Counted from the first letter of the stretch, positions 40,330-49,316 are shown. The stretch: 64,000 bases of DNA from Ochrobactrum sp. Marseille-Q0166 (GCF_014397025.1 NZ_JACJUO010000001.1:186001-250000); one strand, 5' to 3'. Notes: generated by a model from the letters alone, not told the origin. Translations and numbers: made by a program.

Positions 40330-41349
40330 TTATACGATACCAAGCAAGTGGATGAAGCCAAGGCTGATGGCTCCCAAAACCAGTAAGGATAAAATGGCCG
40401 TCAGGGTCACCCGCCCGCCAGCAGAAGCCACAGAACGGACATCGACGCCCAGGCCAAGCGCTGCCATGGAAATAATTGTCAGTGCGGTGGACGCAAACTG
40501 GATACCAGGAAGAATGGTTTCCGGAATCAGTTGCAGCGAACGCAATGACATCATGACCAGAAAGCCGATGATAAACCATGGAACAAGCTGTAAAAAGCCC
40601 GGCTTCGCTTCTGCTTCCTTGTTGCCAGCCAGTACCGAGAGCGCCAGAATGACAGGGCCGAGCATAAGCACGCGCACCAGCTTGACCAATGTGCCAAGTT
40701 GCACACTGATGGTGGCGATTGGGGCAGTGGCTGCCAGAACCTGCGGCACCGCATAGACCGTCAGTCCGGCAAGAATACCATATTGGGTGAAAGACAATCC
40801 CAGCAATGGCACCAGCAACGGCAGGCACAACACGACAACAACACCCAGAATGGCTGTGAATGCGATGGACGCTGCCACATCTTCACTGTCTGCACCAATT
40901 ACGGGGGCGGTTGCCGCAATCGCCGAGTTACCGCAGATGGAGTTGCCGCACGCAACCAGAACAGCCATGCGATGCGGCAGCTTCAGCAATCGCCCAATGC
41001 CGTAGCTCAATGTGATTGCAACTGCCACGACCGCGGCAATACCTGTAATCAGACCCGGCCCGGCATCAATCACCGCACTTGCGCTGATCGACGCACCAAG
41101 CAGCACCACCGCAATCTCGAGAAGCAATTTTGCCGAGAAGCTAATGCCTTTGGAAAACTTCTTGCCGGGGCGGAAAATGGTCCGAATTGCGGTACCAATC
41201 AGAATTGCCAATACCAAAGCTTCGAGCCACGCCTTGCCGGTATAATGCTCCTCGACCTTTTCCAAACCGATCGCCATCGCTGAAACAGCGAGGCTGAGTG
41301 CAAGCCCTGGGATAATGTTCTGGAATTTTGTGGCAAATGCGGGGGTCAT
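40330..41349 (-). CDS. YeiH family putative sulfate/anion exporter
   Basis: A 339-residue inner-membrane protein with about ten helices. It has the UPF0324/YeiH signatures: KLLLEIAVVLLGASISASAV, the glycine-rich CGNSICGNSAIAATAPVIGA loop and SEDVAASIAFTAILGVVVV. The family is annotated as putative sulfate exporters, with little biochemical proof. I chose the ATG at 41349 (MTPAFATKF), matching the family N terminus; in-frame starts at 41493 and 41409 are available, but the first lies inside the divergent lysR gene. A divergent LysR regulator next door is the usual setting for yeiH and fits autoregulated control. Confidence 0.88.
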   Translation of the reverse strand: MTPAFATKFQNIIPGLALSLAVSAMAIGLEKVEEHYTGKAWLEALVLAILIGTAIRTIFRPGKKFSKGISFSAKLLLEIAVVLLGASISASAVIDAGPGLITGIAAVVAVAITLSYGIGRLLKLPHRMAVLVACGNSICGNSAIAATAPVIGADSEDVAASIAFTAILGVVVVLCLPLLVPLLGLSFTQYGILAGLTVYAVPQVLAATAPIATISVQLGTLVKLVRVLMLGPVILALSVLAGNKEAEAKPGFLQLVPWFIIGFLVMMSLRSLQLIPETILPGIQFASTALTIISMAALGLGVDVRSVASAGGRVTLTAILSLLVLGAISLGFIHLLGIV

Positions 41350-41438
41350 TGGATTTGGAATTCTGACGTTGAGAAAAATTTTCCAATCTGATGCGCCTTT
41401 TCTTCTGTTCATTCCATCGCATAATATGGCACAATTCA

Positions 41439-41453
41439 TTCGATAAAATCGAA
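41439..41453. promoter_or_regulatory. LysR-type operator between yeiH and lysR
   Basis: TTCGAT-AAA-ATCGAA is a perfect 6-bp inverted repeat fitting the T-N11-A LysR box. It lies 11 bases before the lysR ATG and about 90 bases upstream of the yeiH start, as expected for an autoregulatory divergent site. Confidence 0.55.
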
Positions 41454-41464
41454 CGATCATAGCT

Positions 41465-42391
41465 ATGACACTGGAACAGTTACGTATTTTCATCGAAGTG
41501 GCCGAGCGGGAACACCTGACGCGCGCCTCAGAAGCGCTTCATCTCACGCCATCAGCGGTGAGTTCGGCCATTCGCACGCTGGAAGAACGCTATGGCGCGA
41601 TGCTTTTCAACCGGATTGGGCGGCGGATTGAGCTGACCGGTGACGGCCGCATGTTTCTGGATGAGGCACGCGCGACACTGGTCCGCGCGCAATCGGCTGA
41701 GCGAATGTTGTCAGAGCTTGGCGGCGGCAAACGCGGTATTCTCGCGATCCATGCCAGCCAAACCATCGCAAGTTATTGGCTACCGCCTTATCTGGCACAT
41801 TTTCATGCGACGCACCCGATGATCGATTTACGCCTGACGCTCGGGAACACCGAGAGTGTCACGCAGGCCACGCAAGAAGGATTGGCGGATATCGGTCTTG
41901 TGGAAGGTGCCGTGCAGGTCCCGAATCTCTCGCTGCGCAAGGTTGGTACAGATCAGCTTATCGTTGTCACTGGGCCAGCTCATCAATGGAGCAATACCGC
42001 GAAATTGACATGGGATACGTTGTTCAGCGGCCAATGGATATTGCGTGAACATGGATCAGGCACCCGCAGCGTGTTTGAGGATGCGATGCGGGTCGCAGGC
42101 TACAATCCCGCCCGTCTTAATATTGCGCTTGAGCTTCCATCAAACGAAGCGATCTGCTCGGCGGTGCTTTCCGGCAATTACGTCACGGCGATTTCGGAAC
42201 TGGTGGCAGCGCCGCATCTTGCCGCAGGCACGCTGGTCAAAGCCGATTTCACTCTCCCGCAACGCCAATTTCTGATGCTGTCGCATAAAGACCGCTATCA
42301 GACCAAGGCGCTCAAATCTTTCGCCGACATGCTGATGAGCGAACCAAACATGTCGCGCACAGAACACCTCTCCGGCGATCAACCAAGCTAG
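41465..42391 (+). CDS. LysR-family transcriptional regulator
   Basis: A 308-residue regulator. Residues 1-60 are the winged helix-turn-helix (MTLEQLRIFIEVAEREHLTRASEALHLTPSAVSSAIRTLEE, in parts), followed by a periplasmic-binding-type effector domain (ASQTIASYWLPPYLAHFHATHP; REHGSGTRSVFEDAMR). The effector-domain phrase LSLRKVGTDQLIVV and length match the CysL/YeiE-like group that is usually divergent from yeiH. It is divergent from yeiH across a short operator region and also lies upstream of the formaldehyde dehydrogenase gene on the same strand (86 bases apart), so either could be a target. Confidence 0.9.
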   Translation: MTLEQLRIFIEVAEREHLTRASEALHLTPSAVSSAIRTLEERYGAMLFNRIGRRIELTGDGRMFLDEARATLVRAQSAERMLSELGGGKRGILAIHASQTIASYWLPPYLAHFHATHPMIDLRLTLGNTESVTQATQEGLADIGLVEGAVQVPNLSLRKVGTDQLIVVTGPAHQWSNTAKLTWDTLFSGQWILREHGSGTRSVFEDAMRVAGYNPARLNIALELPSNEAICSAVLSGNYVTAISELVAAPHLAAGTLVKADFTLPQRQFLMLSHKDRYQTKALKSFADMLMSEPNMSRTEHLSGDQPS

Positions 42392-42476
42392 GCTTTCTCC
42401 ACGGGTCTATCCCGGCATATCCCGGCCCAATATACGGATCGGGAACGATCCGCACGTCAATCTGGAGGAGGTCGAC

Positions 42477-43667
42477 ATGAGCAGGAATAGAGGCGTTGTC
42501 TATATGCGCCCGGGTAAAGTCGAAGTTCGTGATATTGATGATCCGGTGCTGAGCGCTCCCGATGGGCGCAAGCTGGATCACGCCGTCATCCTGAAAGTGA
42601 TCACAACCAATATTTGCGGCTCAGACCAGCACATGGTGCGCGGTCGTACCACTGCTATGCCCGGCCTTGTGCTCGGTCATGAGATTACCGGCGAAGTGAT
42701 TGAAAAAGGCAGCGATGTCGAAATGCTGGAAGTGGGCGACATCGTCTCCGTGCCTTTCAACGTTGCCTGTGGACGGTGCCGTTGCTGCAAGTCGCAGGAC
42801 ACCGGCGTATGCCTCACCGTCAATCCATCACGTGCTGGCGGTGCTTATGGCTATGTGGATATGGGCGGTTGGATCGGCGGGCAAGCGCGCTATGTCATGG
42901 TGCCTTATGCCGACTTCAATCTGCTGAAGTTCCCGGATCGCGAACAGGCCATCGAAAAAATCCGGGATTTGACCATGTTGTCCGATATTCTGCCCACAGG
43001 GTTTCACGGGGCGGTGAAGGCAGGCGTTGGGGTTGGGTCAATCGTCTATGTGGCCGGTGCCGGTCCTGTTGGGCTTGCTGCAGCCGCATCTGCCCGAATC
43101 TTAGGTGCTGCGGTCGTCATGGTCGGCGACTTCAACAAGGAACGGTTGGAACATGCCCGCAAGGTCGGTTTCGAGCCGATTGACCTTTCAGCCAGCGACC
43201 GTCTCGGTGACATGATTGCCGAGGTGACTGGCAGCAATGAAGTGGACAGCGCAATTGACGCGGTTGGCTTTGAAGCCCGCGGTCATAGTGGCGGCGAGCA
43301 ACCGGCCATCGTACTCAATCAGATGATGGAAATCACCCGTCCAGCAGGCTCTATCGGTATTCCAGGTCTCTACGTGACCGAAGACCCGGGTGCTGTCGAT
43401 AATGCTGCCAAGCAGGGAAGCCTGTCGCTGCGGTTTGGTCTGGGCTGGGCAAAGGCACAGTCTTTCCATACCGGTCAGACGCCGGTGGTCAAATATAATC
43501 GCCAACTCATGCAGGCTATTCTGCATGGTCGTCTGAACATTGCCGAGATCGTCAATGCGCAGGTGATTTCACTGGAGGAAGCGCCGCAAGGCTATGAAAG
43601 CTTCGATCATGGGGTGGCGAAGAAATTCGTACTCGACCCGCATGATACGTTAAATCACGCTTCTTAA
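42477..43667 (+). CDS. fdhA: Glutathione-independent formaldehyde dehydrogenase
   Basis: A 396-residue zinc-dependent medium-chain dehydrogenase, close in length and motifs to Pseudomonas FdhA. The catalytic zinc ligands lie in TNICGSDQHMVRG (Cys) and VLGHEITGEV (His-Glu). The structural zinc loop is CGRCRCCKSQDTGVC with four cysteines. The NAD site is VYVAGAGPVGLAAAASA. It oxidises formaldehyde, or dismutates aldehydes, without added glutathione, with tightly bound NAD(H). Start: ATG at 42477 after CTGGAGGAGGTCGAC, a very strong ribosome-binding site. Monocistronic; the LysR gene ends 86 bases before it. Confidence 0.94.
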   Translation: MSRNRGVVYMRPGKVEVRDIDDPVLSAPDGRKLDHAVILKVITTNICGSDQHMVRGRTTAMPGLVLGHEITGEVIEKGSDVEMLEVGDIVSVPFNVACGRCRCCKSQDTGVCLTVNPSRAGGAYGYVDMGGWIGGQARYVMVPYADFNLLKFPDREQAIEKIRDLTMLSDILPTGFHGAVKAGVGVGSIVYVAGAGPVGLAAAASARILGAAVVMVGDFNKERLEHARKVGFEPIDLSASDRLGDMIAEVTGSNEVDSAIDAVGFEARGHSGGEQPAIVLNQMMEITRPAGSIGIPGLYVTEDPGAVDNAAKQGSLSLRFGLGWAKAQSFHTGQTPVVKYNRQLMQAILHGRLNIAEIVNAQVISLEEAPQGYESFDHGVAKKFVLDPHDTLNHAS

Positions 43668-43698
43668 TTCGTAAGCAGGGTCTATAGACAACAGATTT

Positions 43699-43733
43699 GG
43701 ACAGCCTAGCATTACAAAAATTTAAGGCTGTCC
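43699..43733. repeat. Inverted repeat spanning the end of the AT-rich membrane gene
   Basis: GGACAGCCT (43699-43707) and AGGCTGTCC (43725-43733) form a 9-bp perfect stem around a 17-base loop that contains the stop codon at 43712. It marks the junction between normal-GC DNA (fdhA side) and AT-rich DNA. It may be a weak terminator or an end of an inserted segment. Confidence 0.45.
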
Positions 43734-44332
43734 ATATTTAATATAGATAACCAAAATTCATCTAAATTTAAAATAATCTGCAAAAATAAAATTGAAACTG
43801 AGGCAATAATATCCCATCTCAATCTATTCATAATTATAGAAATTAATATAACAACAGCCATCAAAGATGTAAAAACAAAATTTATAATATAATAATTACT
43901 AACCTCACATATATAACAATGCAATAAATCATAAGAAATCTGATTCAATATAAAAATTCCGTAAAACCAAAATCTTATGATTTTAAAGTAATTATAGAAA
44001 TCTTTGTATTCATCATAATTATCTGGTGCAATAAGTGCCGATAAAAAATAAAAACTAAATGCATATAAAACTATAAATACATATGATGCGTAAGAATATT
44101 TTATACCGTAATTCCAATTCAGAACATCCCACCACCAATCTACGACAAATAATGAGCAAGTTATCAGCCAAACAATATGAAGAAAATTTGGCTTGTATTT
44201 CCTTTTAAACTGAATGTATCGAGTCAGCGAAGCAAGAATTCTCGACATGCACAAACTAACAAAAACACCAGTTAGAATACGAACATGTAAAAAATATTCA
44301 TTAACAACAGAACTATAGGCATACTTATCCAT
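43712..44332 (-). CDS. AT-rich six-helix membrane protein, unknown
   Basis: I do not recognise this family. The 206-residue product has six likely membrane helices (around residues 18-36, 49-70, 79-101, 116-136, 145-170 and 174-198), rich in Ile, Phe, Tyr and Trp (WLITCSLFVVDWWWDVLNW; LYAFSFYFLSALI). Its codons are strongly A/T-ending, unlike every neighbour, and the flanks (44333-44400) are also AT-rich, so horizontal acquisition is likely. No signal peptide, toxin or transporter motif is seen. The ATG at 44332 is usable but has no strong ribosome-binding site. Might be a superinfection-immunity or envelope protein; that is speculation. Confidence 0.65.
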   Translation of the reverse strand: MDKYAYSSVVNEYFLHVRILTGVFVSLCMSRILASLTRYIQFKRKYKPNFLHIVWLITCSLFVVDWWWDVLNWNYGIKYSYASYVFIVLYAFSFYFLSALIAPDNYDEYKDFYNYFKIIRFWFYGIFILNQISYDLLHCYICEVSNYYIINFVFTSLMAVVILISIIMNRLRWDIIASVSILFLQIILNLDEFWLSILNMDSLKFL

Positions 44333-44388
44333 AAAGTATCCGTACTAAAATACAAATAAAATTATAAAAAACAAAAAAAATTAATTAA

Positions 44389-45651
44389 TTACTTTATTAC
44401 TCTATCAATCAAATCATCTTTTGTAAAGCAAGTCGGATTCATAGCGTTCTTCGACTGCCAAAGACCAATCGAGCGACGGGTTTTGAAGCCCGGAAGACCG
44501 TCGGCCTTGCCAATATCATAACCATGCGCCTGCATACGCTTCTGCATCGCCAGAATGTCGGAGCGATACATGGTGCCAACATTGCTCCAAGGCGTCTGAA
44601 AGTCGCCCGCGCCATAGGCAATGCGGTCGCCAACATGGCCGATAAACAGCGCATAGAGATCGCTCATATTGTAATCTTTGATGACGTAGAAATTCGGCGT
44701 CACAATAAAGGCCGGGCCGTAGCGACCGGCAGGCATGAGCAGAAAGCCCTCGCCCCGCATTTCACTCACCGGGAATGCCTTGCCATTGGTGCGGGTAATG
44801 CCGAGCTTTGCCCATTCGGCAAATGTCTTGCCCTGATCAGGCCCTTCAAGAGAACAGGAAATATTCTGCGGCACATTGACTTCGTAGCCCCAGTCGCGCC
44901 CGGCCTGCCAGCCATGGATTTTGAGATAATTGGCGATGGAGCCAAGGGTATCTGGCACTGAATTCCAGATGTCTCGCTTGCCGTCACCATCAAAATCAAC
45001 GGCATGTTTGAGATAGGATGTCGGCATGAATTGCGGCTGTCCCAGCGCGCCTGCCCACGAGCTTTTCATCGAACCATTGGAGATGTAGCCGCGTGATGTG
45101 ATCTGGAGTGCTGCAATCAGCTCTTTGCGGAACATATCCTTGCGTGTGGCCATGAAGGCCTTGGTGCCAAGCACTTCAAAGGCATTGTAAGGAATTTTGA
45201 CTGTGCCAAAGCCCGATTCGCGCCCCCAGATGGCCACAACAATCCGCCCCGGCACGCCATATTGCTGTTCGATGCGTTTGAGCAGAGCTGCATTCTGTCC
45301 AAAGCGCGCCTTTCCGCCGCTTGTTACAGAACCAATCGTTTTGGCGTTGAAATATTTGCCCGGTGCGCCGAACTCAGCCTGCTTCTGCTCTTTCGGTGTT
45401 GTTGGCTTTTCGCCCGGAATGACAAGATCCGGCAGTTTCCAGTTGATCGTAACGCCTGCAAAAGCCTGCTCAAATATAGGGCGAGAAACACCTGCCGCCT
45501 TTGCTTCGGGCCAGAGGTCTTTTTCAATCCAGTTGCGATACTGGCTCTCAACCTGCGTTTTGGAGGGAGCCGCAAAAGAAGGCGCTACAGATAGGGACGC
45601 GGCCAGACAAAGAGCCGTGGTCAGGCCTCGTTTCCAGAATGCAGCCTTCAT
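44389..45651 (-). CDS. Lytic murein transglycosylase (MltB family) with peptidoglycan-binding domain
   Basis: A 420-residue exported protein. A signal peptide (MKAAFWKRGLTTALCLAASLSVAPSFA) precedes an SLT_2/MltB catalytic domain with Glu145 in WGRESGFGTVKIPYNAFEVLG, the usual E-S pair of the family, and GALGQPQFMPTSYLKHAVDFDGDGK. The C-terminal about 60 residues (DILAMQKRMQAHGYDIGKADGLPGFKT in parts) are a PG_binding_1 domain. It cleaves the glycan strand between MurNAc and GlcNAc to 1,6-anhydro products. The 3' end lies at the edge of the AT-rich segment at 43.7-44.4 kb. Confidence 0.94.
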   Translation of the reverse strand: MKAAFWKRGLTTALCLAASLSVAPSFAAPSKTQVESQYRNWIEKDLWPEAKAAGVSRPIFEQAFAGVTINWKLPDLVIPGEKPTTPKEQKQAEFGAPGKYFNAKTIGSVTSGGKARFGQNAALLKRIEQQYGVPGRIVVAIWGRESGFGTVKIPYNAFEVLGTKAFMATRKDMFRKELIAALQITSRGYISNGSMKSSWAGALGQPQFMPTSYLKHAVDFDGDGKRDIWNSVPDTLGSIANYLKIHGWQAGRDWGYEVNVPQNISCSLEGPDQGKTFAEWAKLGITRTNGKAFPVSEMRGEGFLLMPAGRYGPAFIVTPNFYVIKDYNMSDLYALFIGHVGDRIAYGAGDFQTPWSNVGTMYRSDILAMQKRMQAHGYDIGKADGLPGFKTRRSIGLWQSKNAMNPTCFTKDDLIDRVIK

Positions 45652-45680
45652 ATACGCCTCCCAAAACAGAACAATGAAAA

Positions 45681-46286
45681 TTAAAGTGTCGTTCGCGCTC
45701 GCAATGCAGCCGCAAGCGTGCCTTCATCAAGATAATCAAGCTCACCGCCAACAGGAACACCATGCGCAAGCCGTGTAACACGGACTTCAAAATTCGTTAG
45801 CTGATCGGTGATGTAATGCGCTGTCGTCTGGCCTTCGACTGTCGCATTCACTGCGAGAATCACTTCCTTGATGTCGCCCGTTGCAACGCGCTCGACTAGC
45901 CCTTTGATATTGAGATCATCCGGGCCGATGCCATCAAGCGGCGACAGGCGACCGCCCAGCACATGATAGCGCACATTCATGGTGCCGGCTCGTTCAAGTG
46001 CCCAAAGATCGGACACATCTTCCACGACGATCAGTGTCGCAGGATCACGACGCGCGTCAGTGCAGATGGTGCAGGGATCGGATGTATCAACATTGCCGCA
46101 ACATGAGCAGATACGCACCTTTTCGGCTGCGTCCTGCATTGCACCGCCCAGCGGCACCAGAAGCGCCTCTTTTTTCTTGATGAGATGCAATGCCGCACGA
46201 CGCGCAGAACGAGGCCCCAGTCCCGGTACGCGGGCCAGAAGCTGGATCAGTCGTTCGATTTCAGGGCCGGCGATACGTTTGGACAT
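45681..46286 (-). CDS. recR: Recombination protein RecR
   Basis: A 201-residue DNA repair protein that works with RecF and RecO to load RecA on gapped DNA. A helix-hairpin-helix opens the protein ([26 protein letters not shown]), a C4 zinc finger follows ([17 protein letters not shown]), then a Toprim domain ([17 protein letters not shown]). I chose the ATG at 46286 (MSKRIAG), which gives the standard length; an in-frame start at 46337 would read through the terminator of ybaB. Part of the widespread dnaX-ybaB-recR cluster. Confidence 0.96.
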   Translation of the reverse strand: MSKRIAGPEIERLIQLLARVPGLGPRSARRAALHLIKKKEALLVPLGGAMQDAAEKVRICSCCGNVDTSDPCTICTDARRDPATLIVVEDVSDLWALERAGTMNVRYHVLGGRLSPLDGIGPDDLNIKGLVERVATGDIKEVILAVNATVEGQTTAHYITDQLTNFEVRVTRLAHGVPVGGELDYLDEGTLAAALRARTTL

Positions 46287-46334
46287 GCTGTTTAAAACGT
46301 TGGCTGCTTTATAAAGTTGGGAGGCAAAAAGAAG

Positions 46335-46362
46335 CAAAAACGGGGAGCAGGGTCGCTCCCCG
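46335..46362 (-). terminator. Rho-independent terminator between ybaB and recR
   Basis: Minus-strand stem CGGGGAGC-GACCCT-GCTCCCCG followed by TTTTTGC, eight bases after the ybaB stop. It separates most dnaX-ybaB transcription from recR. Confidence 0.85.
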
Positions 46363-46369
46363 TATCGTC

Positions 46370-46693
46370 TTAAAACGGTAGCTTGAAGCCCGGAGGAATC
46401 GGCAGACCAGCGGTGAGCGACTGGGTCTTTTCAGCCATTTCAGCTTCGAGCTTAGCCTTGGCGTCGTTGTGCGCTGCGATGATCAGGTCTTCGAGGATTT
46501 CAACCTCATCTTCCTTGGCAAGAGACGGATCGATCCGCAGAGCCGACAAGGTGCCCTTGCCCGAAAGCGTGACAGTAACCAGACCGCCACCCGAAGAAGC
46601 GGTTGCTTCAAGATTGGCAATCTCGTCCTGCATAGCCTTCATTTTGGCCTGCAGTTCCTTTGCCTGTTTCATCATGCCCATCATGTCACGCAT
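46370..46693 (-). CDS. YbaB/EbfC family nucleoid-associated protein
   Basis: A 107-residue DNA-binding protein forming a tweezer-like dimer. It opens [29 protein letters not shown], the N-terminal coiled coil of YbaB, and has the conserved [22 protein letters not shown] core with the C-terminal [13 protein letters not shown] tail. It sits between dnaX and recR as in most bacteria. A dispersed palindrome lies between its start and dnaX. Confidence 0.95.
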   Translation of the reverse strand: MRDMMGMMKQAKELQAKMKAMQDEIANLEATASSGGGLVTVTLSGKGTLSALRIDPSLAKEDEVEILEDLIIAAHNDAKAKLEAEMAEKTQSLTAGLPIPPGFKLPF

Positions 46694-46726
46694 GGGTTCA
46701 CTCCATCATTTTTTGAACGCGCATCT

Positions 46727-46766
46727 TACTCCGAAAACCGCTTCGCACTTTTCGGGATGCGCTCTA
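46727..46766. repeat. Dispersed palindromic repeat (RIME-like) between dnaX and ybaB
   Basis: On the minus strand it reads AGAGCGCATCCCGAAAAGTG then CGAAGCGGTTTTCGGAGTAAGATG. Inner arms CCGAAAA and TTTTCGG pair, so a hairpin would form in the dnaX-ybaB message. Same family as elements near 16387, 26230 and 56551. Confidence 0.65.
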
Positions 46767-46770
46767 AAAT

Positions 46771-48588
46771 TCAGTCATCGTCAGCAGGCGCGCCGGGCAC
46801 GTCTTCGACGATATCAAGGTCTATATCGTCATCACCGCCCTGTTCTGCAACGGCAATGCGGACATCTGTTATCTTTGCGCCCGGAAAAGCTGCAAGAATT
46901 GCAGCAACATCGGGATCGGCGCGCGCGTCGGTTACGAGATTATCGCGACGCTCGGTTTCCGCCTCTGCAACGGTCTGCCCGGAAACATCCCGCGCAACCG
47001 TAACCACCCAGCGGATGCCGGTCCAGCTCATAAGGCGCTGCGAAATATCGCTGACCAGCGATTTCGGCGCATCATCCGTCAGGCCAATTTCAAGCCGTCC
47101 GGGGGCGATCGAGGAAAGACGCACACAATTCTTGACGAGGATCTTAAACTGCATGTCGCGGAATTTATCCGCCAGCGCAACAATGTCATTGAGACTGTTG
47201 ATCGGAACCGAAGGCTGAGGTGTGCTGTCAACAAACTGCTGCAGTACAGGCGGTTGAACCGGCTGCGGCGGTGTTTCCACCAGACGCATGGCTGTCGCGG
47301 GACCACCCGATGCAGGCATCATCGTTGATGCAGCAACCGCATCAACACTACCCCGCGCTTCCGGTTGCGAACCACCATTCGACCTGGCGCTATTTGATGT
47401 TTGCGGCCGCGCAACCGAAACAGAGCCGTTTTCGAGCCCACGCAGTGCTTCATCAAGCGTTGGCAGATCAGCGGCATGGGCCAGACGGATCAACAGCATT
47501 TCTGCGGCCTGCACAGGCCGCGTCGCCGTATCGACCTCGGCAATGCCCTTGAGCAACATCTGCCAGGTCCGTGAAAGCACGCGCACCGACAGTTTTTGCG
47601 CAAACTCGCGACCGCGAACGCGCTCATCTTCCGAGAGCGACACATCTTCCGCCACATCCGGCGTAAACCGCAGGCGTGTCACCAGATGATTGAAATCAGC
47701 AAGATCAGTCAGCACGACCGACGGGTCAGCTCCGACATCATATTGCGCACGGAATTCGGTCAAAGCGCCAGCAACATCGCCACGCATGATCATCTCGAAG
47801 AGATCAATGATACGCGCACGATCAGCAAGGCCGAGCATCGAGCGTACAGCTTCTGCTGAGACATGACCCGCGCCATGTGCGATGGCCTGATCGAAAATGG
47901 AGAGCGAATCGCGTGCCGACCCCTCACCCGCGCGCGCAATCATCGCAAGCGATGTGTCATCGACTTCAATTGCTTCTGCTTCCGCGATGCGGCGCAGATG
48001 TGCAGCCAGCGTACCCGATTCGATGCGGCGCAGATCAAAACGCTGACAGCGCGACAGAACGGTGATCGGAACTTTGCGGATTTCGGTGGTGGCGAAGATG
48101 AATTTCACATGCGGCGGTGGCTCTTCAAGCGTCTTCAACAGGCCATTGAAGGCCTGATTGGACAGCATGTGCACTTCGTCGATGATATAGACTTTGTAGC
48201 GTGCTGAAACAGGGCGATAGCGCACCTGCTCGATGATTTCGCGAATATCATCGATACCTGTATGCGAGGCCGCATCCATTTCGATGACATCGACATGGCG
48301 GCCTTCCATGATCGCCTGACAATGCTCACCCATTACGGAGAGATCAATCGTCGGCTGATCGACAGAATCAGTCTTGTAATTAAGCGCGCGCGCCAGAATA
48401 CGCGCCGTTGTGGTTTTGCCCACACCGCGAACACCAGTCAGCATCCACGCCTGCGCAATGCGACCGGTCTCGAACGCATTTTTCAGCGTACGAACCATCG
48501 GCTCCTGGCCGATCAGATCATTGAAATTCTGGGGGCGATATTTGCGGGCGAGAACGCGATAAGCGCCAGTTTCGGATTTTGTGTCCAT
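46771..48588 (-). CDS. dnaX: DNA polymerase III subunit gamma/tau
   Basis: A 605-residue clamp-loader ATPase. Walker A TGVRGVGKTTTARILARAL near residue 50, Walker B VYIIDEVHMLSNQAFNGLLKTLEEPP, sensor 1 FIFATTEIRKVPITVLSRCQ are present. The zinc module that in Escherichia coli carries four cysteines between Walker A and B is replaced by KTDSVDQPTIDLSVMGEHCQA with a single cysteine, so the zinc is probably absent; this seems a rhizobial trait. Pro/Gln-rich linker near residues 400-470, then a tau-specific C-terminal domain and an acidic end. The SRP RNA gene lies upstream on the same strand. Confidence 0.96.
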   Translation of the reverse strand: MDTKSETGAYRVLARKYRPQNFNDLIGQEPMVRTLKNAFETGRIAQAWMLTGVRGVGKTTTARILARALNYKTDSVDQPTIDLSVMGEHCQAIMEGRHVDVIEMDAASHTGIDDIREIIEQVRYRPVSARYKVYIIDEVHMLSNQAFNGLLKTLEEPPPHVKFIFATTEIRKVPITVLSRCQRFDLRRIESGTLAAHLRRIAEAEAIEVDDTSLAMIARAGEGSARDSLSIFDQAIAHGAGHVSAEAVRSMLGLADRARIIDLFEMIMRGDVAGALTEFRAQYDVGADPSVVLTDLADFNHLVTRLRFTPDVAEDVSLSEDERVRGREFAQKLSVRVLSRTWQMLLKGIAEVDTATRPVQAAEMLLIRLAHAADLPTLDEALRGLENGSVSVARPQTSNSARSNGGSQPEARGSVDAVAASTMMPASGGPATAMRLVETPPQPVQPPVLQQFVDSTPQPSVPINSLNDIVALADKFRDMQFKILVKNCVRLSSIAPGRLEIGLTDDAPKSLVSDISQRLMSWTGIRWVVTVARDVSGQTVAEAETERRDNLVTDARADPDVAAILAAFPGAKITDVRIAVAEQGGDDDIDLDIVEDVPGAPADDD

Positions 48589-48716
48589 TGCGACCCTTCC
48601 GTTCCCTGTTCGCTTGTTCCGATCAACAAACTCTAAACAGTTTGGACCGCAGACGAAAGTGACTTCGACATCGGCTTATCAGCCATCAACAGCCATGATC
48701 GTCATGAAAGAAAGGT

Positions 48717-48812
48717 GGGAGGCTGGCACGATGACCCGTGCCGTGCTCGTTGGGGCTGCTTCCTTCCGGACCTGACCCGGTTGGCGAGTGGCTCGTCCAC
48801 CACCAACCTCCC
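48717..48812 (-). ncRNA. ffs: Signal recognition particle RNA (4.5S type)
   Basis: Minus strand, about 96 nt. It contains the invariant SRP domain IV core GGTCAGGTCCGGAAGGAAGC followed by AGCC, where Ffh binds, closed by long pairing of GGGAGGTTGGTGG at the 5' end with CCAGCCTCCC at the 3' end. The RNA forms the SRP with Ffh and targets nascent membrane proteins to FtsY. It lies 130 bases upstream of dnaX, the usual rhizobial position. Exact ends are estimated from the terminal stem. Confidence 0.96.
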
Positions 48813-48881
48813 ACGCTGCATATCGTCAATAAGTGCGCAAAAAGCAAGCGCCGAGACAAAAAAACTGATAAGAATTCTGAT

Positions 48882-49286
48882 ATGGAACAGTTTGAACTCG
48901 ATAAACGGCTTTCGGCCGACACTTTTTCAGTCGTCTCGCTTGGTCTTTGCGAATTGCGACTTATGAATGACAGGCGCTGGACATGGCTTATCCTCGTTCC
49001 GCGCCGTGGCTCATTGAGCGAAATTCACGACATGACGCCGCTTGATCAAACCATGCTGACCTTTGAGACGGGTATTGTCGCACAGGCGCTAAAAAAGCTG
49101 ACCAATTGCGATAAAATCAACAGCGGCGCGCTTGGCAATATCGTCCGCCAGCTGCACATCCATGTCATTGCGCGCAATGAAGGTGATGCAGGCTGGCCCG
49201 GGCCTGTGTGGGGCCACGGCACCCGCGAACCCTATAGCGATGCTGCCGCAAACAAGCTGATTGAAGAAATCCGCGAAGCACTCTGA
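48882..49286 (+). CDS. HIT family protein
   Basis: A 134-residue histidine-triad nucleotide-binding protein. The family block is NIVRQLHIHVIARNEGDAGWPGPVWG; in the H-x-H-x-H-xx motif the third His position is Ile (HIHVIAR), a pattern seen in this shorter proteobacterial group, so classical HIT hydrolase activity should not be assumed. I chose the ATG at 48882 (MEQFELDKRL), because an in-frame start at 48738 would lie inside the SRP RNA gene. It sits 30 bases upstream of nudC in the same orientation, so the two are probably co-transcribed. Confidence 0.88.
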   Translation: MEQFELDKRLSADTFSVVSLGLCELRLMNDRRWTWLILVPRRGSLSEIHDMTPLDQTMLTFETGIVAQALKKLTNCDKINSGALGNIVRQLHIHVIARNEGDAGWPGPVWGHGTREPYSDAAANKLIEEIREAL

Positions 49287-49316
49287 TTCCCTCCCAAACA
49301 TTTTCCCGAGAACATC

